A stretch of 64,000 nucleotides of DNA from Clostridium_F caseinilyticum (lineage in GTDB: Bacteria > Bacillota > Clostridia > Clostridiales > Clostridiaceae): NCBI RefSeq assembly GCF_046127645.1, contig NZ_CP175919.1, one strand, 5' to 3'. Positions 54,173-62,245 of this stretch are shown piece by piece; the stretch's first letter is position 1; the number at the start of each line of letters is the position of its first letter. Under the pieces are notes generated by a model. It searched no databases. It saw only the letters and a list, made by a program, of their open reading frames with translations, and was not told the DNA's origin. Made by a program: the position numbers and the translations under genes.

Positions 54173-55549
54173 ATGTCATTTGATTTTATAAAAGATAAAA
54201 ATAAACATATACATTTTATAGGTATAGGTGGAATAAGCATGAGTGGCTTAGCAGAAATACTACTATATCATAATTTTACTGTATCTGGTTCAGATATGAA
54301 TTCATCACCTATGACAGAAAAATTAAAAGAAAAAGGTGCTAATATATATATTGGCCATAAAAAAGAAAATATAAAAGATGCTGATTTAATAGTATATACA
54401 GCTGCTATTTCTGAGGATAATCCTGAAATAATAGAAGCTAAAGAAAAAAATATTAAATTAATGGATAGAGCAGACTTTTTAGGTAACTTAATGAAAGGCT
54501 ATAAATATAATGTTGCAGTTTCTGGAACTCATGGAAAAACAACTACAACTTCTATGTTATCTCATGTAGCATTAAAAGCTAATGTTGATCCTACTATCTT
54601 AGTAGGTGGTAATCTAGACATAATAGATGGTAATGTAAGAGTAGGTAAAAGTGACTTCTTTTTAACAGAAGCTTGTGAATATAAATCTTCATTCCTTAAA
54701 TTTTTTCCATATATCGGAGTAATCTTAAACATAGATGCAGATCATTTAGATTACTATAAAGATTTAGATGATATTAAAAATGCTTTTTCAAAATTTATTA
54801 AATTGATTCCTAAAGATGGCTATCTTGTAGCTTATGGTGAAGATAAAAATATACAAAGCATTTTAAAAGAAGCTAATTGCAACGTTGTAACTTATGGTAT
54901 AGATTCAGGAGATATACAAGCTTCTAATATAAAATATGATGAAAAAGCTTGTGGAAATTTTGATGTAGTTAAAAATAACGAAAAATTATTTTCAGTAAAA
55001 TTAAATGTTCCTGGAAAACATAATATACTAAACTCTTTAGCTAGCATATGTGTTGCCTTAGTTTCAAATATGAAAAATAAAGATATAGTTGAAGGTATTG
55101 AAAGCTTTTTTGGGACTCATAGAAGATTTGAATTAAAAGGTCATAAAAACAATGTTACAGTAATAGATGATTATGCACATCATCCTACAGAAATTTCTGC
55201 TACATTATCCGCAGCAAAAAAATATCCTCATAAAAGAATTTTCTGCGTTTTTCAACCACATACTTATTCTAGAACATTAACTTTGTTTGACGATTTTACT
55301 AAATGTTTTGATGATGCAGATGAAATTATCTTAGCTGATATATATGCTGCCAGAGAAAAAGACACTGGCGTTATAAGTTCAGATATGTTAGGTGATAAAT
55401 TAAAAGAACGAGGATTAAAATGTGCCAACTTCCATAATTTTGATGATATAAAAAATTATCTTATAGAAAACGCTAAATCAGGTGACTTAATATTGACTGT
55501 TGGAGCTGGAGATATATATAAAGTAGGAGAAATGTATATTAATTTATAA
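54173..55549 (+). CDS. murC: MurC, UDP-N-acetylmuramate--L-alanine ligase
   Basis: MurC adds L-alanine to UDP-MurNAc. The 458-residue protein has the N-terminal Rossmann segment IHFIGIGGISMSGLA (13-27) and the ATP loop GTHGKTTT (118-125). Further on are LTEACEYKSSFL, NIDADHLDYY and DDYAHHPTEI. The TTG at 54164 is part of the Shine-Dalgarno region; the ATG at 54173 has GAGGAG at 9 bases. It is divergent from purR and monocistronic apart from the small gene after it. Confidence 0.97.
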   Translation: MSFDFIKDKNKHIHFIGIGGISMSGLAEILLYHNFTVSGSDMNSSPMTEKLKEKGANIYIGHKKENIKDADLIVYTAAISEDNPEIIEAKEKNIKLMDRADFLGNLMKGYKYNVAVSGTHGKTTTTSMLSHVALKANVDPTILVGGNLDIIDGNVRVGKSDFFLTEACEYKSSFLKFFPYIGVILNIDADHLDYYKDLDDIKNAFSKFIKLIPKDGYLVAYGEDKNIQSILKEANCNVVTYGIDSGDIQASNIKYDEKACGNFDVVKNNEKLFSVKLNVPGKHNILNSLASICVALVSNMKNKDIVEGIESFFGTHRRFELKGHKNNVTVIDDYAHHPTEISATLSAAKKYPHKRIFCVFQPHTYSRTLTLFDDFTKCFDDADEIILADIYAAREKDTGVISSDMLGDKLKERGLKCANFHNFDDIKNYLIENAKSGDLILTVGAGDIYKVGEMYINL

Positions 55550-55614
55550 AATTATGCTTAAAATACCTTCCTTTTGGAAATACTATTTTTAAAATCCATT
55601 TGGGAGGTGTTTTT

Positions 55615-55923
55615 ATGAGAAATTTTTTAATATCTTCTATAGTAAATTTAATATTAATATTAATATCATATTTTATATTTAGGAGTATAGTAAGTGGTCC
55701 CAGTCGTCACAAAATATATGAAAAAATCTTCAGTTCTTTTGCCAAATTTATAATATATACTTTTATTTTTACTGTAGCAATAACTGGAATAACTGCATTA
55801 ATAGTTTATAAAACACGTTTTGTAATATATTTAAATATAATAGCCCCTGCGTTAGTTTCAATTTTAATAGGTTTTTTAATTTCAACTGTACCAACTAAAG
55901 GTGCAGAAGAAAATATGTATTAA
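55615..55923 (+). CDS. Small membrane protein of unknown function (102 aa)
   Basis: I do not recognise this gene. The ATG at 55615 has GGGAGG seven bases upstream. Three hydrophobic segments are visible (about residues 4-22, 43-66 and 71-92), with a basic loop SGPSRHKIYEK between the first two. The C-terminus is short and acidic. It lies 65 bases after murC in the same direction and may be co-transcribed with it; a dedicated tRNA promoter follows. Confidence 0.7.
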   Translation: MRNFLISSIVNLILILISYFIFRSIVSGPSRHKIYEKIFSSFAKFIIYTFIFTVAITGITALIVYKTRFVIYLNIIAPALVSILIGFLISTVPTKGAEENMY

Positions 55924-55943
55924 AATATTTTGCGTGTCCTCCC

Positions 55944-55972
55944 TTGATTTATTTCCACTTATATTATATAAT
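55944..55972 (+). promoter_or_regulatory. Promoter of tRNA-Pro
   Basis: TTGATT (55944-55949), 17 bases, then TATAAT (55967-55972), 20 bases before the tRNA. Confidence 0.8.
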
Positions 55973-55992
55973 TTATTCGTTGGAAAATTTTT

Positions 55993-56068
55993 CGGGGTGT
56001 GGCGCAGATGGGAGCGCGCGTGGTTTGGGACCATGAGGTCGCAGGTTCGAGCCCTGTCACCCCGACCA
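55993..56068 (+). tRNA. tRNA-Pro (anticodon TGG)
   Basis: The cloverleaf has acceptor CGGGGTG/CACCCCG, loop TTTGGGA containing TGG, and an encoded CCA. It is a single-gene unit with its own promoter and terminator. Confidence 0.97.
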
Positions 56069-56098
56069 AGAACTACTTTTAAGTAGTTCTTTTTTTTA
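56069..56098 (+). terminator. Intrinsic terminator of tRNA-Pro
   Basis: AAGAACTACTT and AAGTAGTTCTT form a stem with almost no loop, followed by eight Ts, directly after the CCA end. Confidence 0.93.
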
Positions 56099-56159
56099 TA
56101 TTTTTTTATAAATAAGGATATCCTAAAGAAATATAAATATATCTTAGGAGTGTGATTAT

Positions 56160-57509
56160 ATGAAAAAAGAACATAGTGAATTATTTAAAACTATAGTAAA
56201 TTCCTATGTTAATGGAACATTAGAATCCGATATAGAAAATATTCTTTCAAAATATAATTACAACAAGGAAAATCTATGTAAAATAATTTCTTCTTTGTGT
56301 GGTGTAGAAGTAATTTATGATTCTAATAATTTTATAAAAAATTTAACTAAAGCAATAACTTCTTATTCTTCCCAACATAAAATAGTAAATAAAATTAAAG
56401 ATTGTTCCATGGATTGTAAAAAAGGTAATGGAAAAACTCTTTGTCAAAATTCTTGCCCCTTTGATGCTATATTAATAAATAAAAAAAATAATTCTACTTA
56501 CATAGATACTGAAAAATGTACAGATTGTGGTTTCTGTGTAGAGGCCTGTCCCACCGGCAGTATATTAGACAAAGTAGAATTTATACCTTTAATAGATATC
56601 TTAAAAAGTGATGTCCCTGTTATCGCTGCTGTTGCACCTGCCATAACTGGTCAATTTGGTAAAAATGTATCTATAAATCAATTAAGAAGTGCTCTCAAAA
56701 AAATAGGTTTTTCTGACATGCTAGAAGTAGCATTTTTTGCGGATATGCTCACATTAAAAGAGGCTATAGAGTTCGACCATCTCGTTAAAAATAAAGATGA
56801 TTTAATGATAACCTCTTGCTGTTGTCCTATGTGGGTAGCTATGGTGAAAAGAGTTTATAAGGACCTTGTAAAGTATGTATCTCCTTCTATTTCACCTATG
56901 ATTGCAGCTGGTAGGGTTTTAAAAAATCTCAATCGAAATTGTAAAGTTGTATTTATAGGCCCCTGTATAGCTAAAAAGGCAGAAGCTAAAGAAAAAGATT
57001 TGCAAGGTGATATAGACTTTGTACTAACTTTTTCAGAACTTAAAGATATTTTTGATTCCCTAAATATAAACATATCAAATATGCCAGAAGATTCTTCATC
57101 TGAATATGCTTCACGGGGTGGAAGATTATATGCAAGAACTGGTGGCGTATCTATAGCAGTTGAAGATGTAATAAAAAGGATATTTCCTGAAAAAGCAAAA
57201 TTTTTAAAACCTGTTCAAGGTAATGGGGTCATTGAATGTAAAAGATTATTGTCCCAAGCCCAAAAAGATGCCATAGATTCAAATTTTATTGAAGGTATGG
57301 GATGCATAGGCGGATGTGTTGGTGGTCCAAAAGCAATAATACCTAAAGAACTTGGTAAAGAAGCTGTTGATGAATTTGCAAACAACTCCTCTATAAAAGT
57401 TTCAATAGACAGTTCTTGCATGGACAACATTTTAAAAAAACTTAATATAAATTCTGTAGAAGATTTTAAAGATAAAAAAAAGATATCTATATTTGAAAGA
57501 AATTTTTAA
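56160..57509 (+). CDS. [FeFe]-hydrogenase-like iron-sulfur protein (H-cluster domain with two N-terminal 4Fe-4S motifs)
   Basis: The 449-residue protein has an uncharacterised N-region (1-80). A first cysteine set (C82, C86, C95, C99) and a classical ferredoxin motif CTDCGFCVEACP (120-131) follow. The hydrogenase large-subunit domain then carries three H-cluster motifs: TSCCCPMW (218-225), GPCIAKK (267-273) and GMGCIGGCVGG (379-389). All cluster cysteines are present, but the motifs differ from catalytic HydA (TSCCPGW, MPCxxKK, MACPGGC), and L1 has one extra cysteine. This fits the divergent group whose function is unknown, perhaps sensory. No maturase or partner is nearby. The start has AGGAGTG. 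Confidence 0.88.
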   Translation: MKKEHSELFKTIVNSYVNGTLESDIENILSKYNYNKENLCKIISSLCGVEVIYDSNNFIKNLTKAITSYSSQHKIVNKIKDCSMDCKKGNGKTLCQNSCPFDAILINKKNNSTYIDTEKCTDCGFCVEACPTGSILDKVEFIPLIDILKSDVPVIAAVAPAITGQFGKNVSINQLRSALKKIGFSDMLEVAFFADMLTLKEAIEFDHLVKNKDDLMITSCCCPMWVAMVKRVYKDLVKYVSPSISPMIAAGRVLKNLNRNCKVVFIGPCIAKKAEAKEKDLQGDIDFVLTFSELKDIFDSLNINISNMPEDSSSEYASRGGRLYARTGGVSIAVEDVIKRIFPEKAKFLKPVQGNGVIECKRLLSQAQKDAIDSNFIEGMGCIGGCVGGPKAIIPKELGKEAVDEFANNSSIKVSIDSSCMDNILKKLNINSVEDFKDKKKISIFERNF

Positions 57510-57539
57510 AATAGAACTTAATGGAATAATCTTTATTTA

Positions 57540-57593
57540 AAATAAGCACTATGATTATAATATTTAAACAAATCATAGTGCTTATTTTTTTAT
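57540..57593 (+). terminator. Bidirectional terminator between convergent genes
   Basis: AATAAGCACTATGATT and AATCATAGTGCTTATT form a perfect 16-bp stem with a 14-base loop, then seven Ts on the plus strand. On the minus strand the tail is TTTAAATAAAG, weaker. It serves the hydrogenase-like gene and possibly the PBP gene. Confidence 0.88.
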
Positions 57594-57666
57594 ATATTTT
57601 ATATTGTTAACATATAAAATGGATTGCCTTAAATAACATTAGTTTTATCTTGTAACATCTTCTTTA

Positions 57667-59664
57667 CTATTTCTTAAGATAATATTCCATTATATTTTTA
57701 ACCTTAGGAGTTACAAAGTGACTGCCTCCTCTATCTTTTACATTCTCTATGATCATGGATAAAGATATCTTAGAATTATCAGTATTTACACCTACAAACC
57801 ATCCATTTTCAGTTCCTGTATTATCATCTTGTGTTTTCTTTATCTCTGCTGTTCCTGTTTTTCCTGCTATATTTATTCCTGATATTTTAATATCTGATGC
57901 AGTTCCATCAGAATCATTTATAACAGATGAAAAACCATTTACTAATGTATCTACATTATTTGGATCAATAGCTTTTTTCCATACTTTTGCTGTGCTATTT
58001 TCACTTATGTTTAATCTTGGTTTCATTATATTTCCATCATTTCCTAATGCGCTATAAGCTAACGCCATATGAAGTGGTGATACAAGAATTTGTCCTTGTC
58101 CATAACCAGTATCTGCAAGTAATATTTCTTCATCTATTTTACCTTTATTAGATACTTGAGTTTTATCTATAGGATATTCAAAATCTAAATCCTCTCCAAT
58201 TCCAAAATTATTTATTCCTTTAATAAACTTATCACTTCCTAAATCTAAAGCCACCTTTGCAAAATATATATTATCTGAATATTTAATTGCATCTTTTAGG
58301 GTTATTGCCCTCCCTGGATCTTTTACTCTAGTTACATTGTAATTTCCCCAAGAAGAATCTTTTTTCCAACTTTTACCCTTGATATCCATAGCTAAATTCG
58401 GATTTATTACCCCATTGTTAAGTCCAACTGCAGCCGTAATCAATTTAACAGTTGACCCTGGAGAATAAACATCATTAAACCTATTACTAAACTCTAAATT
58501 ATTACTCTTTTTAAAAGCATCCTTTTGTGTATTTGAAGTATAAGTCACAAATATATTAGGATCATAAGAAGGTGAACTTACCATAGCTAAAACTTCACCA
58601 GTTTTAGGATTCACAGCAGTACTAGCTCCCTTTTCTCTATTCATCTCACTATAAATTTTCTTTTGTAGATTTAAATCTATAGAAAGTTTTATATCTTGAC
58701 CATTAATTGCTTTTTTCTTAGCTATATTTATTTTCTCATTTCCTCTTTGTATATATACGTATCCACCATCTTTACCTTTAAGCTTTTTCTCATATAAACT
58801 TTCTAGTCCTGCTTTTCCAATTAAACTACTTGAATTATAGCCGTTATTTTTATTTTTTTCTAATTCTTCTTTTGTAATAGAACCTATATATCCTATCAAG
58901 CTTCCTATAGATTCCCCACCGTTATATACTCTAGATTTTTTATCATTTATAAGTATACCTTTAATTTGTAAAAGCTTGTTAATCTTATCTCTATCCGAAT
59001 CTAATAAATCCACTATAGGCACAAAATGTTCTGGATTTTTATTAGCATTTAACTTATTCTCAATATATGATTGGCTAATATCAAGTATTGAAGCAATTTT
59101 ATTTATTTTATCTTTTTCATCATCACTTTTAAACTTTGCAGGATATATTCCTACTGATTTAATAATACCAGTGGTAGCTAGAGGTGCCCCATTCTTATCT
59201 AAAATATTGCCTCTTTTAGCATTATATTTTTCAACTTCTATAATATCTTTATTATTCATTTTCGGAAATATTAAACTTTCATTCCATTTTATCTTATAAT
59301 CCTTATTTTCCTTTATAAGGGTAATATTATATCCCTTTATATTTAATTTACCAGCAATACTATCCATAGAAAGCGTAAATGGAATGGTAAAATCTTTATC
59401 TGATTTATCCTTATCAGTAATTATTGAAATATTTTTTGCTTCCATGGCAGAGTAAATATTGCTATATCTTTCAATAAAACTCTCTTTGCTTATATGTTTT
59501 TTAGAATCTTCTGATAGCATACTGTACATAGATTGGTAATCTTTTTTTATCCAAAATTCTTTATATTGATTAAATGTTTTCTCAATTTTATTTCCTCTCG
59601 AACAAGAAGTTAAAATTAAAAATACACTAAATAAAGAAATTATTAATAAAAACCTTTTCTTCAT
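57667..59664 (-). CDS. MecA-type class B penicillin-binding lipoprotein
   Basis: This is a transpeptidase of 665 residues. A lipoprotein signal ends in LTSC (C21). An NTF2-like MecA_N domain (about 26-135) is followed by the PBP dimer domain (about 150-315). The transpeptidase domain has the active-site SxxK STVK (404-407), SDN (463-465) and KTG (602-604). This architecture matches Staphylococcus PBP2a and clostridial/enterococcal class B PBPs of low beta-lactam affinity. No mecR/blaI-like regulator is adjacent, so resistance cannot be inferred. The start has AAAAGGGGG. Confidence 0.92.
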   Translation of the reverse strand: MKKRFLLIISLFSVFLILTSCSRGNKIEKTFNQYKEFWIKKDYQSMYSMLSEDSKKHISKESFIERYSNIYSAMEAKNISIITDKDKSDKDFTIPFTLSMDSIAGKLNIKGYNITLIKENKDYKIKWNESLIFPKMNNKDIIEVEKYNAKRGNILDKNGAPLATTGIIKSVGIYPAKFKSDDEKDKINKIASILDISQSYIENKLNANKNPEHFVPIVDLLDSDRDKINKLLQIKGILINDKKSRVYNGGESIGSLIGYIGSITKEELEKNKNNGYNSSSLIGKAGLESLYEKKLKGKDGGYVYIQRGNEKINIAKKKAINGQDIKLSIDLNLQKKIYSEMNREKGASTAVNPKTGEVLAMVSSPSYDPNIFVTYTSNTQKDAFKKSNNLEFSNRFNDVYSPGSTVKLITAAVGLNNGVINPNLAMDIKGKSWKKDSSWGNYNVTRVKDPGRAITLKDAIKYSDNIYFAKVALDLGSDKFIKGINNFGIGEDLDFEYPIDKTQVSNKGKIDEEILLADTGYGQGQILVSPLHMALAYSALGNDGNIMKPRLNISENSTAKVWKKAIDPNNVDTLVNGFSSVINDSDGTASDIKISGINIAGKTGTAEIKKTQDDNTGTENGWFVGVNTDNSKISLSMIIENVKDRGGSHFVTPKVKNIMEYYLKK

Positions 59665-60127
59665 ATTTCCCCCTTTTGTCTCAATCTGTTAAATTATAAA
59701 AATCTCCAATTTTACTTTTAAAACTATTAACTATAAACAAAATTCTAAGCTTCAAAAGGATTTTCTACTCCCATTAAAGCTTAAAATAGTTATTCAGAAA
59801 CATATTCACTCTTTACTCTTACTTTTAAGAAAATAGTAGTATTAGAGTGGATAATAAAAATATGCACTTTCTACAAATAATTAAAATGATTTTTATATTA
59901 AATTAACAAACTGTTCCTATTTAATTTTTTATACAGCTAATTTTAACACATTTAATAATTAATAAATAATCAATTGTTGTAAGTTTTATAATAATTAATG
60001 CATAATTTAAATAATATTTTCCTAATAATTTAAAAATTTTTAAATATCCTTCCCACTTTGCAATATTATTTTATTTATTATAAACATCTTGTTATAATCT
60101 TATTATCATTAATTACGAGGTGATTTT
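59665..60127. other. Divergent intergenic region between the PBP and HAD genes
   Basis: These 463 bases are AT-rich and hold no gene. Both genes must start here. Candidate -10 hexamers are TATAAT at about 60094-60099 on the plus strand (weak -35 TTTATT at 17 bases) and TAGTTA-type sequence on the minus strand near 59730. No strong operator or repeat was seen. Confidence 0.5.
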
Positions 60128-60772
60128 ATGAAAAATATAGAAGGCGCAATTTTTGATCTAGATGGAACACTAATAGATTCTATGGGAATATGGGAAAAAA
60201 TAGACTATGAATTTTTAAATAAAAGAAATTTAAAAGTTCCTTGTGATTTAAAAGATAAAATAGAATCTCTAACCTTTGAAGAAGGCGCTAATTTTTTTAA
60301 GAAAAATTTTAACTTAAAAGAATCTCCAAAAGAAATTTTAAAAGAGTGGAATAGCATGGTAATTGAGGAGTATTCCCTCAACATAAAATTAAAAAATAAT
60401 GCAAAAGATTTTCTTATAAAATTAAAAAATAAAGGAGTAAAATTAGCTATTGCTACAAGCAATACTCCCGAATTAACCAAATTAGTATTAGAAAATAATA
60501 AAATACTACATTTTTTTGATTCAATAACTACTATTAGCGAAGTTAATAGAAATAAAACTTTTCCTGATATATACCTTTTGTGCGCAAAAAAACTAAACTT
60601 ATCTCCTGAGAAATGTGTTGTTTTTGAAGATATACTTCCTGCCATAAGAAGTGCTAACGCAGCTAATATGAAAACTATTGGAATTTATGATAATTCATCT
60701 AAAGATCAGGAAAATGCTATAAAAAAAATAGCAGATTATTATATTTACGACTATAAGGAATTATCACTATAA
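60128..60772 (+). CDS. HAD-superfamily phosphatase (beta-phosphoglucomutase-like subfamily)
   Basis: The 214-residue protein has HAD motif I DLDGTLIDS (10-18) with nucleophile D10 and acid D12. Motif II is IATSNTPE, with a Lys in RNKTFPDIY as motif III, and motif IV is VFEDILPAI. The helical cap lies between motifs I and II. Substrates in this subfamily are small sugar or nucleotide phosphates; the exact one cannot be told. The start has ACGAGGTG. It is monocistronic. Confidence 0.9.
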   Translation: MKNIEGAIFDLDGTLIDSMGIWEKIDYEFLNKRNLKVPCDLKDKIESLTFEEGANFFKKNFNLKESPKEILKEWNSMVIEEYSLNIKLKNNAKDFLIKLKNKGVKLAIATSNTPELTKLVLENNKILHFFDSITTISEVNRNKTFPDIYLLCAKKLNLSPEKCVVFEDILPAIRSANAANMKTIGIYDNSSKDQENAIKKIADYYIYDYKELSL

Positions 60773-60902
60773 ATTTACTATATTAATAACTATTCACTAT
60801 AATTAACATATTTACATCCTATTAAAATTATATAAAAATCTCTTAACAATCTTTATAATATATTGAATATACTATAATATATAAATTAATAGGAGGATAA
60901 TT

Positions 60903-61301
60903 TTGATAGTTTTTTTATTATTTATACTAATGTTAGGTGTTTGTTCATATTTTATATATACTTTTTCTACTAAAATTAATCTTCAACAAAAACAAATAAT
61001 TTTATTTAAAAGGCAAATAGACAAACTTAAAAGTCAAAATAAAAGTGATTTTAAAAACATTGATATAAAATTTATTACATGTAGTATAAAGAATGGAACA
61101 ATAATTAAAAATTCTTATATATACTTATATCCTGATAATAGCTCACCTTATATTTACAAGCTTTATAAAGATGATATTGTAACTATACATTGCTCTGCAG
61201 AAAATCGTGGTGATATTTGGTACGAAGTCTCTTGTTTCTCTAAAGGTATTATAAATACAAAAGGCTGGATAAAAAAAGATTCCATAAATCTAAATTTATA
61301 A
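60903..61301 (+). CDS. Membrane-anchored protein with possible SH3-like domain (132 aa)
   Basis: The start is a TTG at 60903 with AGGAGG six bases upstream. One N-terminal membrane helix (about 2-20) is followed by a Lys/Gln-rich coiled segment (25-45). A C-terminal beta-rich domain of about 70 residues then includes IYLYPDNSSPYIYKLYKDDIV, GDIWYEVSCF and TKGWIKKDSI. That pattern resembles bacterial SH3 domains that bind cell wall peptides. The exact role is unknown. Confidence 0.75.
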   Translation: MIVFLLFILMLGVCSYFIYTFSTKINLQQKQIILFKRQIDKLKSQNKSDFKNIDIKFITCSIKNGTIIKNSYIYLYPDNSSPYIYKLYKDDIVTIHCSAENRGDIWYEVSCFSKGIINTKGWIKKDSINLNL

Positions 61302-61307
61302 AACTTC

Positions 61308-61347
61308 TCCTAGATTTCATTACATATTGTATGAAGTCTAGGAGATT
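61308..61347. terminator. Inverted repeat between convergent genes, terminator-like
   Basis: TCTCCTAGATTTCAT and ATGAAGTCTAGGAGA pair with one mismatch around a 10-base loop. The tails are AT-rich with only a short T-run on the minus strand. It probably ends both the SH3-like gene and comB transcripts. Confidence 0.65.
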
Positions 61348-61360
61348 AAGTTAATCATAA

Positions 61361-62080
61361 TTAAATATTTGACTTTGTTATATACCCATCTTTATATTGT
61401 GGAACAACATCTATTATATCTTTTTGAAAACAATATTCTAAATCCTTTTCCAAGTTTAAAGACTTCAATCTACTATAATGTTTTGCTTTTTGTACAAAAC
61501 TTTTTATATCTTTATTGTTATCATAGACATAATGAGCTGTTTTAGCTATATCTGATAATTCTAAGTCTTTTCTTATTTTGCATAAGCAGTCTATTAAATA
61601 ACCACTGCTTATAAAATCATCCATGGAAAATTGGCCATTAGTTCCAGAATTAATTATAATTAAATCTTCATCTAACTTATCTATTATTTTAGCCGTAGCT
61701 TTAGAATTTATTAATGCAGAAATTAATATAGTTTTTGCATTGAAACTATTATTAATAGCCCTAGTCCCATTAGTGGTACTTAGTATAACAGTTTTATCCT
61801 CTATATATTGTTTTGTATATTCTAAAGGAGAATTAGAAAAATTAAATCCATCTATCTTTAATGCATTTCTTTCTCCCCCTAAAATCACATCTTCTTTACT
61901 CTTTTTAGCAATATCTTTAGCTTCTTCTACAGTTAAAACAGGTATTACTCTCTTACATTTATTATTTATGGCTGTAGTAATCACAGATGTGGCTCTTAAT
62001 ATATCTATAACTACTACAGTTTTATTAATCAATCTCTTCTCATCTATATGATCAGCTGAAATTACTATATCAATATTCAT
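61361..62080 (-). CDS. comB: ComB-family protein (putative 2-phosphosulfolactate phosphatase)
   Basis: The ComB family hydrolyses 2-phosphosulfolactate in coenzyme M-type pathways of archaea, but bacterial members are common and mostly uncharacterised. The 239 residues contain VVIDILRATSVIT, GGERNALKIDGFNFSNSP, STTNGTRAI and a GTNGQFSMDDFISSGYLID segment where the family has SLED..AG. ATG at 62080 has GGGGGA close by; an in-frame ATG at 62092 is partly within the Shine-Dalgarno. No comA or comC homologue lies in this window. Confidence 0.85.
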   Translation of the reverse strand: MNIDIVISADHIDEKRLINKTVVVIDILRATSVITTAINNKCKRVIPVLTVEEAKDIAKKSKEDVILGGERNALKIDGFNFSNSPLEYTKQYIEDKTVILSTTNGTRAINNSFNAKTILISALINSKATAKIIDKLDEDLIIINSGTNGQFSMDDFISSGYLIDCLCKIRKDLELSDIAKTAHYVYDNNKDIKSFVQKAKHYSRLKSLNLEKDLEYCFQKDIIDVVPQYKDGYITKSNI

Positions 62081-62123
62081 AAAATCCCCCATTTCATACT
62101 TTTATAAATGAAACTCCTATTTA

Positions 62124-62245
62124 CATAAAAGTAAGCGATTTGCACCAAATCGTGGATTTGGATTTCCCTTTTATGAAAGTCTTACTTACGTAGTAGTAAG
62201 TGACTCACACCAAATCATAGATTTTGGGTTCGCTACTTATAAATT
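62124..62245. repeat. Pair of related hairpin repeats, about 50 bases each
   Basis: Unit 1 (about 62124-62175) and unit 2 (about 62195-62245) share AGTAAGyGA, then CACCAAATC, a 3-base loop, GATTTgG, and a TTyssCT ending. Each folds with an inner stem CCAAATC/GATTTGG. Unit 1 also has an exact outer stem CATAAAAG/CTTTTATG (62124-62131 and 62168-62175). They fill the gap between comB and the radical SAM gene, and unit 2 abuts its stop codon. This looks like an intergenic palindromic repeat family. Confidence 0.7.

Noticed and set aside
60205..60645. Minus-strand frame of 146 codons opposite the HAD phosphatase
   Set aside because: The plus-strand protein has complete HAD motifs, so this frame is a shadow.
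61623..62051. Plus-strand hydrophobic frame opposite comB
   Set aside because: It lies wholly within comB on the other strand and has no ribosome binding site.
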